From positions 19,065,001-19,129,000 of the forward strand of contig CM040088.1 in the NCBI GenBank assembly GCA_022496805.1: 64,000 nt of DNA, given 5' to 3'. The DNA comes from Pohlia nutans. Taxonomy: Eukaryota > Streptophyta > Bryopsida > Bryales > Mniaceae. Below, one piece after another: positions 37,414 through 46,785 of the stretch. The notes under the pieces were generated by a model. That model saw nothing but the letters and a program-made list of their open reading frames with translations, was not told the origin of the DNA and did no database searches. Within the stretch, counting starts at the first letter, position 1. Each line of letters opens with the position of its first letter. The translations under genes and the position numbers were made by a program.

Positions 37414-38282
37414 TTAACCATTTGACTCGTCAACGTCTGAGAAATAGACTCTAAACTTTCCCTTCCTTACATACCGCGACATTTTGCATTCATCCAAATT
37501 TCTCTTGGTTTAGGTTAGTTGACTACCATTTGTACAATATGGATCTTCAAATTAAGATATTGTGATTTTTTTATAAATAGAAAAATTGGTTTATGTTAAG
37601 TTTAGTTCTTAGTTCAAGAAGTGATATCTTAAAAATGTTTTCCTAAAACAAGTGGAATCAAAAAAATAGAAAATATACCATCTCATAGTGCATATTATTC
37701 CAAATTCGTTAAAAAAAAAATTGATTTTGAAATTTTAATTGATTTTTTCTTAGATAGATAAACATTAATAAAAACCATATGATAAATCCAACCGTACTGG
37801 CATGATCTACACATTAGAGTTATCTGCTAGCTCACCTTGAGTTTGAATAAGATACTATGAAATTTGCTTTATTATACTCATTTTTTTCACTCCAAATAGT
37901 TAAAAGGTTTGCAAGAACTTGGTGGTCTTCATTATTAGGTGCATAAGAGCTTGGTAGTCTCTAAGCTCAAGGAAATCTCAAAAAAGTGATTATTTTGATG
38001 GCCAAAAGAGTTTTCCTTGAGTTTAGAGACCACCAAGCTCATATGCACCTAATAATGAGTGACCAACAAGTTCTTCCTTACCTTTTAACTATTTGGAGTG
38101 AACAAATAAGAGTATACTGAAACAAATTTTATGATATCTTATTCAAACTAAAGTTGAGTTAGCAAACAATTGTATTGACATTTACAACTATTATTTGTAT
38201 ATCAACTCCATTTTTGTTATTCATCAAACACTTTATAACATATCTTGGAAATCGGTGCATCATCTGGACTTCAAAGAGTTAA
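37414..38282. mobile_element. TTAA-flanked element, family F, copy 1, carrying a foldback insertion
   Basis: Left end TTAACCATTTGACTCGTCAA, right end reversed TTAACTCTTTGAAGTCCAGA. The interior (GACTACCATTTGTACAATAT and the ATACCATCTCATAG block) aligns with 54446-54960. The extra ~340 bp relative to that copy is the hairpin element at 37826-38163. Confidence 0.65.
37826..38163. mobile_element. Foldback (hairpin) MITE, 338 bp
   Basis: Nearly the whole element is an inverted repeat. The left arm GCTAGCTCACCTTGAGTTTG pairs with the right arm ending CTAAAGTTGAGTTAGC, and the arms continue through TTGGTGGTC and CCTAATAATGA blocks to a short loop near 37985-38012. The target duplication could not be fixed, because a few extra bases flank both arms relative to the empty site in F copy 2 (54446-54960). 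Confidence 0.75.
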
Positions 38283-38465
38283 CCCTATTAATAAAACTGT
38301 TCATTTTTGTGTTGTCATTCACTAAATCATGAGAAAATTCATCTATAATTTGTACTTTTTTCAGTAGACGTTTGGCATCTAGTAAAAATCATAGAATTTG
38401 ACACAAAATATGATTTCAACTCAAATCCATCTAAAATATATTTTATTCAAAACTTTTCAACTATT
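38283..38465. other. Spacer left of the Replitron-like unit
   Basis: AT-rich, without features I can name. Confidence 0.4.
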
Positions 38466-38800
38466 GTTACAACCTGATAGTTTTACTTTTGACCTCATAG
38501 TGTCACATGTGTCCTCAGGTGGAAAAAATTGGAGAAAAAATTAGAGAAAAATTCACATTTGAATTTTTTTATTTTATTTTGTGCCACATGGACCCCCTTG
38601 TGGAGGTGCCACATGGCAAAAACACAAATTAAGGCAAAATTGGAAAAAAAATCAAAAAAATTAAAAAATTCCAAACACCTTGTATATGTGGGTGACAAAA
38701 AACCCAAATATGAAACAAAATGTTCAGAGAGTTCCAAAATAAGAGTTCCAAAAATGTTTACATATGTTCTGAACTTCCAAGCTAAAAGCCGTGATCAAAG

Positions 38801-40201
38801 TCACGATTCTGCATAAAAACGAATGTACATTGGTGTGAACCGAGTGTCTGATCCGTCCATCTGTTTGCAAGCTTCGTGAGTGCTTGTATGTGGGACCTCT
38901 TCGCGGTCAAGAGGAACACCGTGTTGTGGTCTTCGTTGCACCTCTTGACTATCGTCAATTGTGATAACAATGTCCTGCACAGCCTGCAGCACCTCATCCT
39001 CAATGTGAATGTCGTAGTCGTGCACAACACCATCGCATGCTTCGTTCAAATCCGTGGCCAACTGCTGCCTCCCTAACTCTCGAAGCCGCGAACCTGGAGT
39101 AGTGTTCTCAAAGAAGATCTGACATATATCATCCATTTCAAGAGTGCTTGGAGATATCATGCACTTCCAAAGAGCAACAGCTCTATTATAGTCCATGCCT
39201 CCCTGCCATACCGGTACTACCCACGAGACAGAGGGAAGATAAGTGCCGGTCTTGAGCATCTGAAGAAGTACACCAGGAAGGGTATTTCCCAGCAACTTCT
39301 TCCCCTTGTATTGGAACCACACCGCGGCCTTCTCAACAAGATTGGTATGCGTTAGAACAACTCGATACTTTGCAAACGGTGTGCCATATTTGACATATTC
39401 GTCAATGCCCTCTTGAATCATATCACCACTCACATTTCGATGAACGAATTGGAAATGATCCTGAGCGCGATCTTTCACACAATAACCAACCATTCCAATG
39501 GATGTGTGCAGACCAGTACCACGAAGCACTTTTGAGGTCACGTGGATACCAGGTGGGGCCATCATTGGATCATCCCAACCAAGGTACTTCTTAATGAGCT
39601 TACTAACCATGGTACTTGTTGTGGACATGATTCGAATCACCATTTGAAAATGCAATCTTATAAGAGCACCTCCTCTCTCAATGGAACACAAGTCGGCGAT
39701 GCATTCTTTGTTAATGAAGTCCTCAACCATTGCAAACAAGTGCAACGGAATGTCAGCTGATCCCACAGCTACAGTCATACTGACATCCAACGATTTTAGT
39801 TGAGCTGCCCGTTTGGCAGCACGTGGCTTCTTGAGACTTGCAACTGCTGCTTTCACAAGTGTACTTGTAGAGGCTTCTCGAGTTCTGGGAGCTTTTGTAG
39901 TTTGGGAGGCTTTTTTGGAGCTTTTTGGGGGCTTTTGGGAGGCTGGAGGCTTCTTTGCGCCTGCAGCTATTTGGGCAGATACAACTGCAGCTCTTTTCAG
40001 TGGAGAGCTTGATGGAGAACCTTGAGGTGTCTTCGAAGATGCTCCAAGGTGCAAAGCCAAGGCTGACACTTTAGAACTCTTCTTCATAGTAGCTGCCATT
40101 GGTTGTGTAACCAATGGCACTGTTGGTGTAACCAATGGATCTGGGGCTGCAGCCTTCTTTTTCCGTGCTGCAGCCATCAATGCTTGCAATGTAGAAACCA
40201 T
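38801..40201 (-). CDS. HUH (Rep-like) endonuclease protein, Replitron type, 466 aa
   Basis: A single-exon frame. Residues 1-135 form an Ala/Lys/Pro/Ser-rich, strongly basic tail, probably disordered and DNA-binding. From about 138 the sequence resembles Rep-family HUH domains: SMTVAVGSAD (141-150) in the place of the first strand, ERGG (175-178) with RLHFQM (182-187) at the HUH position, and GYCVKDRAQDHFQF (239-252) matching the catalytic motif YxxK (Y240, K243). Downstream WVVPVWQGGMDYNRAVALW (327-345) is a block I associate with Replitron-like proteins of plants and oomycetes. The first histidine of the HUH pair is Arg182, so metal binding may be altered. No helicase domain follows, which separates it from Helitrons and from viral Reps. 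A domesticated or inactive copy is possible. Family assignment rests on remembered motifs, not a search. Confidence 0.6.
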   Translation of the reverse strand: MVSTLQALMAAARKKKAAAPDPLVTPTVPLVTQPMAATMKKSSKVSALALHLGASSKTPQGSPSSSPLKRAAVVSAQIAAGAKKPPASQKPPKSSKKASQTTKAPRTREASTSTLVKAAVASLKKPRAAKRAAQLKSLDVSMTVAVGSADIPLHLFAMVEDFINKECIADLCSIERGGALIRLHFQMVIRIMSTTSTMVSKLIKKYLGWDDPMMAPPGIHVTSKVLRGTGLHTSIGMVGYCVKDRAQDHFQFVHRNVSGDMIQEGIDEYVKYGTPFAKYRVVLTHTNLVEKAAVWFQYKGKKLLGNTLPGVLLQMLKTGTYLPSVSWVVPVWQGGMDYNRAVALWKCMISPSTLEMDDICQIFFENTTPGSRLRELGRQQLATDLNEACDGVVHDYDIHIEDEVLQAVQDIVITIDDSQEVQRRPQHGVPLDREEVPHTSTHEACKQMDGSDTRFTPMYIRFYAES

Positions 40202-41446
40202 TGAGCCTACTTCAGGTTGTGCCTCTCTGTCTTCTTGTAGTTAGCAACAGTGACATCTGATGAGCTCAGAACGACTTCATATAGAGTCTAAAAATAAATC
40301 GAATGCCAACAAGACGAAACCGCAGCATAGTTGACGGGAAAAATAATAATAAAAATAAATAAAAATGGAGATTACGCACCTGCGCCTGCGCCGAAGAACC
40401 TCAACCCCAGTTCACACTACTCCATCTCTGCGTTCATCGATCTTTGCGCAGATCGAAACCTCAGAACTCATGCGGAGATCAAAACCCTGTGAAATCCTCT
40501 GGAACCCTTTCAATCTCTCACCGATCTCTCACCGAACGAACCTCTGCGCCTCGCACCTTCCCGAAACATTACTCTCATCAAAGCCCACAAACCCTCGCAA
40601 AAGTGTGGAAGAAAAAAAAAAAAAGGGAGAAAATAGAGATTACGGACCTGTGCCTGCGCCGAAGATCGCTCGCACTCCGCTCATCGCCCAGAACTCACGC
40701 CACAAAAAAATGCTTGCCGACCCACTCACACACACTCGATCGACTACCCGCTCACATATACACCCGCTCTCACACACTCTCGCACAGATCCGCACTCACG
40801 CACTCACACACTGACACAAATCGAGAACTCACACAGACCCGCTCTGAGAATCCGCTCACAGATCCGCCATCGCCATAATCATCGTCCACGAATGCAGACA
40901 CTCAGAATGCAGTCACCACTCGATTGAAGCCATCGCCAGACAAACAGATCGCACACACTCACGCGCCACTCACGCTCCTCCGCACACAGACACGCACACA
41001 GATCGCACACAGACACGCGCACACAGATCCCTCACACAGATCGCACACAAACACGTGCACACAGATCCCTCACACAGATCGCACACACTCACGCGCCACT
41101 GACGGTCGAAACTCATGCGGTCGCCACTTACGGTTCAGAAACTCTCGATCCCCAGAAACTCTCGATCCCCTCACTTGTCCTCGCGCACTCGCCATCGCCA
41201 GAGCCGCCCTCGCGCACTCGCCATCGCCACAGCAGTCGAGTAAGACATGTGAGAACAGAGTCGAGTGAGACATGAGAGAGTCGAATGAGACATCCAGAAC
41301 CCCTTGCGTACGTGGAGGCCTGAACCCCTTGCCTACGTGGACCCCAAAAAAATTTGCACACAGACCCCATGCTTACGTGGACCCCCCCAAAATATACCAT
41401 GGCCGTGTTTTCCGGGCCAGCGCTGATTCATGATTTTGGGGTCATA
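40202..41446. other. Upstream region of the HUH gene
   Basis: A CA-rich, tandemly repetitive stretch at 40725-41100 is built from ACACAGATC and CACTCACGCGCCACT-like units. Three TACGTGG motifs occur near 41310-41378. Open frames here are low-complexity artefacts. It probably contains the promoter and 5' UTR of the HUH gene. Confidence 0.4.
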
Positions 41447-41468
41447 GTTACAACCTGATATTTTTACT

Positions 41469-41582
41469 GCCAATTGCATGTGATAATGTGGATTTTGTAC
41501 CATTAAAAAAGTAGCATCAAAAACTTATTTGGAATTACAAGAGTTAAAAAGGTTTCATCATTAACAAACTCCTTATTAACAA

Positions 41583-41629
<47 letters not shown>

Positions 41630-41929
41630 ACTCTAGCACTACAACTGGCGTGAATAAAAGAGTATGTTCGTCTGTAAAAGTGTTGTTAATAGACCCATGT
41701 GACCTAGAGAGACACTTTTTTGGAATGTTGCCACCTTTCGGTGACTTATTATCACATTTGTATTCAACTTCTTGTGAAAACATATCTACAGTCTATTGTA
41801 ATAGAGAAATGAATTTTGAGTTGAGTGTCACATTCCCTAGTGAAAGTACAGAATGAATTTCGATTTGAGTGTAGTTCCCTAGGCCCTTGTGAGAGAGAGG
41901 ATGTGATGTTAGAGGCAAAGAGGATTGGA
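41469..41929. repeat. Spacer with a compound (CA)n(TA)n microsatellite
   Basis: The microsatellite occupies 41583-41629. The remainder is AT-rich and I see no gene in it. Confidence 0.8.
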
Positions 41930-42932
41930 TTAACCCCTAAATGTCTGGGCCTATGACCATGGAATCATGTTTTATTTGTCACACTCAATTTTGCCACTGT
42001 AAATAAAATAAGAATTCAATTTTATATTTTTAGTAGATGAAACCATCCATAAGGTTCATTAGCCCATGCTAGGTTCACCCTTTTGCTCTCACTGCATGAA
42101 AGATAAGAGATTCAAAACATGTGATTCTTGAGGCGGGGCTACCAGGGACTTCCAATTCTCCATCATCATTCATTAGGTGAATAATGACGTGGCTTGTCCA
42201 ATATTCTAGAATCTCCTACAACGATTCTTGTGCAACAATTTTTATTCCGAGGTACAACTTACAAAGGCTAAAGAACCTCATATATGTCTAGTACAAATCA
42301 TGAATTTTTCAAAAAAATGGTGAAAAATTGAAATTTCTATGACTTTTTGAAATGATTTGAAACAAAATTCATATCAATTACAAATTCATATCAATTACAA
42401 TTGTACTCAAAAATTCCAATTTTTTCACTAAAGGTGTAAATTACTATGAAGAACAATTCATTTACAGTAAATGAAATTTGTGTATCTAAATTTAGATTTT
42501 CTTCCTACACCATGGTAATACATGCTGAACTTGTAATTCCAATAAAACACTCAATTTTCAAAGTTTTCCAAAAATTCACAGTAGAGTAGAAACTAGACTG
42601 GGTAAGCTTCATTTTGTTAGTTAAGCTCAAATTCAATAGAAATTATTTTCATAGCTTAAATTTAGTTTAAGTAGAGAAAACAGAAAAATCCTAAATACAC
42701 TACACGGTGAACCATTTTTTACTCAGTTTTTTACGAGTCTTTTTGTAGTTCGGTCCCTATATAAAATCTAAAAATAGTTTGAATGATCCGAATTTAACTT
42801 GATAAGGAGGCATGACCAGCCAAAATCCTTTATGAAAAGAATCGGATGAAAATCATCCATGTAGCAATTGGAATTAAATAGTGAGTTACATTGATAAGCC
42901 AGATTTTGGTGTGGGTGGCATTTAGGGGTTAA
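41930..42932. mobile_element. TTAA piggyBac-like non-autonomous element, family G, copy 1 (1003 bp)
   Basis: The ends are TTAACCCCTAAATGTCTGGG and, reversed, TTAACCCCTAAATGCCACCC. The right third matches 44600-44830. Non-coding. Confidence 0.75.
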
Positions 42933-42959
42933 CTCCTAGATGATGTTAGAATTAAACCT

Positions 42960-43506
42960 TTAACTCCTAAATGATGGAGAGGTATTAAACAAAATGTAAA
43001 TGTGTTATGGTATGTGACCTCTTTATCTTTGATGATGTTTGGTCCAATAGAAAAAATAGCAATCATGATGTATTAAAATTATCCGTACAGTTAAATTTCT
43101 AAAAACCTTTTTAAATCTTCACGTGATGAATTTAGAAGCATTTGATTTCAAATTTTCATCAAAATTACAAATTTTATTTATGAGAAATTAAAATTTTAGT
43201 TCAATGGTTAAAACTGGACAATCTCTTGTAAAATTTTAAAAAGAAAAATTTCAAAGGATAGAACATCATGACTTTCCCCAAATAGTAAATTATGCAACAC
43301 TAGACATTGTAGAAGTGTTTGTCTTTCAAAAATTCTCCTAAGTGGAGTTTAACTTGGATAGACATGATTCCAATTGGGTTGGAAAGTAGACTTGATTTCC
43401 TATTTGAATTTAAATCTTTTACTTTGTAAAAATAATTTTTCATCTTGGGCAGCCTGTAATAATGGGCAACAACCATAAAATGGTCGTTTAGTCATTGAGG
43501 GGTTAA
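42960..43506 (+). mobile_element. TTAA piggyBac-like MITE, H-type, copy 4 (547 bp)
   Basis: Starts TTAACTCCTAAATGATGGAG and ends GTCATTGAGGGGTTAA. It aligns with the reverse of 23503-24052. The subterminal hairpin CAACCA/TGGTCG is at 43470-43486. The right TTAA is shared with the next element. Confidence 0.82.
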
Positions 43507-43953
43507 CCCTAAAGGACATAGGAGGTAAAGGCAAAACCTAAATGTGTTATAAAATGTTATTTGTTCAACTTCGATGAAGTTTAGTCCAAAATAGAAAATG
43601 AGAAGCATAATGTTTAGTAATTATTTATACAGTCAAACATTCAAAAAATGTTTTAGATACTCATTTAATGAATTTAGAAGCATTTACCATTTATTTTTCC
43701 ACAATTACATATTGTATTTTTTGAATTTGAAATTTGGTATGCTTGGTTAAAACTAGACATACTATTTTATTCATTGTCTTTGAAAAATTCTCCTCGGTGG
43801 AAGTTAACTCAGAATGACATGATGCAAATTGGATTGGAAAGTAGATTTGACTTTCTATTTGAAGATATTTTGTAAATTTGTTTTTTGATCTTTGGCAGCT
43901 TCTTAAAAAGAGACAACCACCATAAAATACTCATTCAGTCACTAAGGGGTTAA
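43503..43953 (+). mobile_element. TTAA piggyBac-like MITE, H-type, copy 5 (451 bp)
   Basis: Starts TTAACCCTAAAGGACATAGG and ends GTCACTAAGGGGTTAA. The interior (GGCAAAACCTAAATGTGTTA) matches copies 3 and 4. It shares one TTAA with each neighbour. Confidence 0.8.
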
Positions 43954-44488
43954 CCCCTAACCGCCCAACCATGCATATTTTGCATGATGTACGGATTTGA
44001 ACTCCGATTTCTCATCCATCATGCACTTTTTGCAGTGTGGATTTTTTACTGAAACTTTTATGGGAAGTTAGCTTCGTGCATGTATGATCCAATTCGAAAG
44101 GGAATGATTTGTAAAATTTTATGCCTCATTTCATGTTGTAGCGTTTCACCCAAAATTTCAAAGATTTAGTCTAAAAGTGCTCTTGAAAAAGTCAACTACT
44201 AAAATTAAGCAACCAAAAAATCTCCAGAAATCACTACACTTAGAGTATTACATTTCAACCCATCCCAAAAATATTCATTATTAGACTGTCAATTCGTAAT
44301 CATATTACAAAAGAGCTCTAAATTTTAAGTTTGAAAATTTATACACAAATATTGGTGATAGCTAAAATATTCATAATGTACAACTTTTATTCATTCATAA
44401 TGTTGAAAATATCCCTCTTAGTTGCATTTTATAATGCATCTTTGGAAAACTTCCAAATTTAGAGAGGGTGAGAATGTTTAGAGGTTAA
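43950..44488 (-). mobile_element. TTAA piggyBac-like MITE, family A, diverged copy (539 bp)
   Basis: Starts TTAACCCCTAACCGCCCAAC (family right end) and ends GAATGTTTAGAGGTTAA (left end). The hairpin here is CATGCA (43970-43975) with TGCATG (43981-43986), while the other A copies have CGTCCA/TGGACG at the same place. Confidence 0.85.
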
Positions 44489-44861
44489 GGACCAAGAAGC
44501 TCAAATTGGGTTTTATATGTTTATAGCAATTTTGAATAGGTCCTATGTAGACTTCCTATTATTCAAACTTATTTATCTTTAGCGAGGTCTAAGTGACATT
44601 TAAGGATTCAGCAAGAAAAAACCAAAAAATCCAAAATGCATAGCATGGTTAACCCTTTTTAATAATCTGTAGTTGAGACCCATGTAAAATCCAAAAATAG
44701 CTTAAATGACCTTAATTTAACTTAAAGAGGTGGCATGACCCACAAAGAGCCTTTACAAAAAGAATTGGATGAAAAATCCTTCATTTACTATGTGATACTT
44801 TAGTTCACTTTGTATAAGTCACATCCATCTGCCAACATATGGTTGCAAAGATGTTTAACCC

Positions 44862-45482
44862 TTAACCTTTAAAGACCCAACCGACCCTTGTGGGATTGAT
44901 GGATGATTGTTTCCATCCATATCTCTTTCCTCATGAACCTCTTAACCATGAAACATCTTTTAGAAATACTTCATCAAGTTATTGTCCTATCCAACATTTG
45001 GATTTGGTGTTATTAGAGTACATACTTCTCTAAAATTACAAATGTATAAGTATGTGAAATTTTGACCAAGCCAAAATTGCATTGACTTTAGTTCAAAGTG
45101 GCCATGCAAAAATGAGGTCATAGATCTAAGGAACACAAAATTTCAAAAATCACCATATACAGTACAGAGTTTCTCATTTCAAATTCGTTTCGAATTACAT
45201 TTTTTACTCAAAAATTATTACTATTTTTTTGGTAACCAAATTTAGAAAGAATTTCTAATTTTAACTATCAAAATTTTATAAAATACTATTGGTGATAGCA
45301 CTGGTGAATCTAACCATACGGATGGAATGTAAAATTCAAAACCTAAACTCTCATTTGTATATCAATTCCAAAATATTCCTCCAAACAATACTATATAATG
45401 GTTTTTCTCAAATACAATATTCCTCCGAACAATTCTATATAATTGTCAATTCCAGGGACACCTTGTGACCTTTAGGGGTTAA
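44862..45482. mobile_element. TTAA piggyBac-like MITE, family I (621 bp)
   Basis: The ends are TTAACCTTTAAAGACCCAAC and, reversed, TTAACCCCTAAAGGTCACAA. It is preceded by an extra TTAACCC (44855-44861) and shares its right TTAA with J. Single copy in the window. Confidence 0.7.
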
Positions 45483-46286
45483 CCCTTTAGTGCCTAGAGT
45501 GGTTCTGGAGAAACCACAGTTTTTTCGGTGATATTTTTTTTAAACTTTCTCTCTTGAAATTAGGAATGCTATCAATAGTATTCAACCGTATCAATATAAG
45601 CATAGCTTAATGAAACAAGTTTTGGTTAAATCTTGGTCAGATCAGACCGTTGGATTGAAAGATTATAGTATGTCTTTGAACCGTATAATGCACACTCCAA
45701 AATGAGATTTTGAGGGGTGTGTGACTTCAAAGTTAAATAGAATTTTGGTTAAATTTTCAAAAATGAAAGTGAAGATGTTCAGCAATGACCTATGTCAACA
45801 CCTCTCCATTGCAATCTTTCATGTCAAGAACTGACTCACACATAATTATTGTGAATTTTATAAGTGAGAGTGACTTATCTATGTACGGTTTAAGACAAAA
45901 TTTATACGTTAAAATAAGAAAGGACTTGGTACATTGATCAAGATCGGAATACATACATTGATGGAACATGAACAAGAGAACACAATCCAAAAATAAATAC
46001 AAGATAACAAACTTTCAAATACAAGAAATACTGCATAGTACATGTGTTGTATTTGTAAGCATTTGATGTATTTTGAGGTATTTGCAGTATTTTGGTGTTT
46101 TGAACATAGGTATTTGGATATCTAAGAAAGTCTGATTTCAAAATTTCTTTTTGCATCATCTGCATAATCAAAAGTTACACTTCTGAACTTCACACACCGA
46201 ACTAAGATAGTTCACAGATTTTACAGCATTTCATTTTTCGATGATCTAGTGACCACTTACTGGTTACCTAGGCACTAAAGGGTTAA
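45479..46286. mobile_element. TTAA piggyBac-like MITE, family J (808 bp)
   Basis: TTAACCCTTTAGTGCCTAG is present at the left end and in exact inverse at the right end (19 bp perfect). A left subterminal hairpin GTGGTT/AACCAC lies at 45499-45517. It is followed by GGGTTAA. Single copy in the window. Confidence 0.88.
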
Positions 46287-46293
46287 GGGTTAA

Positions 46294-46785
46294 ACAAAAC
46301 CATTTACACGCATTTGACATTTCATTGACATGCATTGACATCTGCAAGTATGTCCTAGTTGGGGCATGTATAGCTCGAGTATAACATTCCATAACCCGAA
46401 ACTTCCTCGATATGAACAATCTTGTCATACCAGTGCCACAATATAATATCCATCTTAAGAAATCTCATCTTGATAATCGCAATCATCTCATGACTAAAAT
46501 CATAGCAAACATGCACAAACAGTACGTCCCAAAGGCACAATGATGAGCATCCTAAACAAGAGATGCATAACTTCACATGTTGCATATCACTGTAAAATTT
46601 TATGTATAGAACCAAGCCCAGCCAAAAGCCCTGGTATATTAAGGATGAACGTACTTTCTTCCAGGAGCTGGGTGGTCAAAAGGTCACACCAAACAAGGAG
46701 TACACAATCGGTGACACCAATAATTCTCGGAATAAACCATCTGAACCTATTTCTAACTCCTCACCTCCTGCCCAAGCCTCTGGAG
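46294..46785. other. 3' flank of the alpha-COP gene
   Basis: Presumably the 3' UTR and downstream sequence of the minus-strand gene. No other feature seen. Confidence 0.4.

Larger units (their letters stand above)
38466..41468 (-). mobile_element. Candidate Replitron-like HUH transposon between 22-bp direct repeats
   Basis: GTTACAACCTGATAGTTTTA (38466-38487 with CT) recurs as GTTACAACCTGATATTTTTA (41447-41468), 21 of 22 bases identical. Between them lie one HUH-type gene on the minus strand and ~1.2 kb of low-complexity, CA-rich DNA upstream of it, including a 30-bp direct repeat at 40368-40397 and 40636-40665. There are no long terminal inverted repeats, which excludes the usual DDE families. 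The direct repeats could be terminal direct repeats or a long target duplication; the boundary call is inference. Confidence 0.5.
42952..44580 (-). mobile_element. TTAA piggyBac-like MITE, family D, copy 3, with three elements inserted in its terminal repeat
   Basis: The left tip TTAAACC (42952-42958) stops at the TTAA where the H-H-A array begins (42960). The element resumes after the array at 44485 as TTAAGGACCAAGAAGCTC, which matches the inverted right end of the copy at 59602-59842. The right limit is approximate because the homology fades into family-G sequence near 44580-44600. Confidence 0.55.
44600..46293. mobile_element. Family G, copy 2 remnant, interrupted near its right end by elements I and J
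   Basis: 44600-44850 aligns with the right third of G copy 1 (shared GACCTTAATTTAACTT-like and GGCATGACC blocks). The copy seems to resume after J as GGGTTAA at 46287-46293, so the insertion used a TTAA within the terminal TTTAAGGGTTAA. The left limit is uncertain. Confidence 0.45.

Noticed and set aside
38581..38616. GTGCCACATGG repeated twice near the left edge of the HUH unit as a terminal hairpin
   Set aside because: The two copies are direct, not inverted, and no counterpart was found near the right edge, so it is not used to define the end.
38801..40201. Endogenous geminivirus or other CRESS-virus Rep
   Set aside because: No superfamily 3 helicase follows the nuclease-like domain, the basic N-terminal tail and downstream block are non-viral, and no capsid gene is near.
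40365..41268. Overlapping open frames upstream of the HUH gene
   Set aside because: They are composed of CA-rich low-complexity repeats open in several frames and have no domain.
44855..46293. A separate outer element bounded by TTAACCC and GGGTTAA around I and J
   Set aside because: The outer pieces are only 7 bp each; the simpler reading is the broken right tip of family G copy 2 plus an extra tip remnant.
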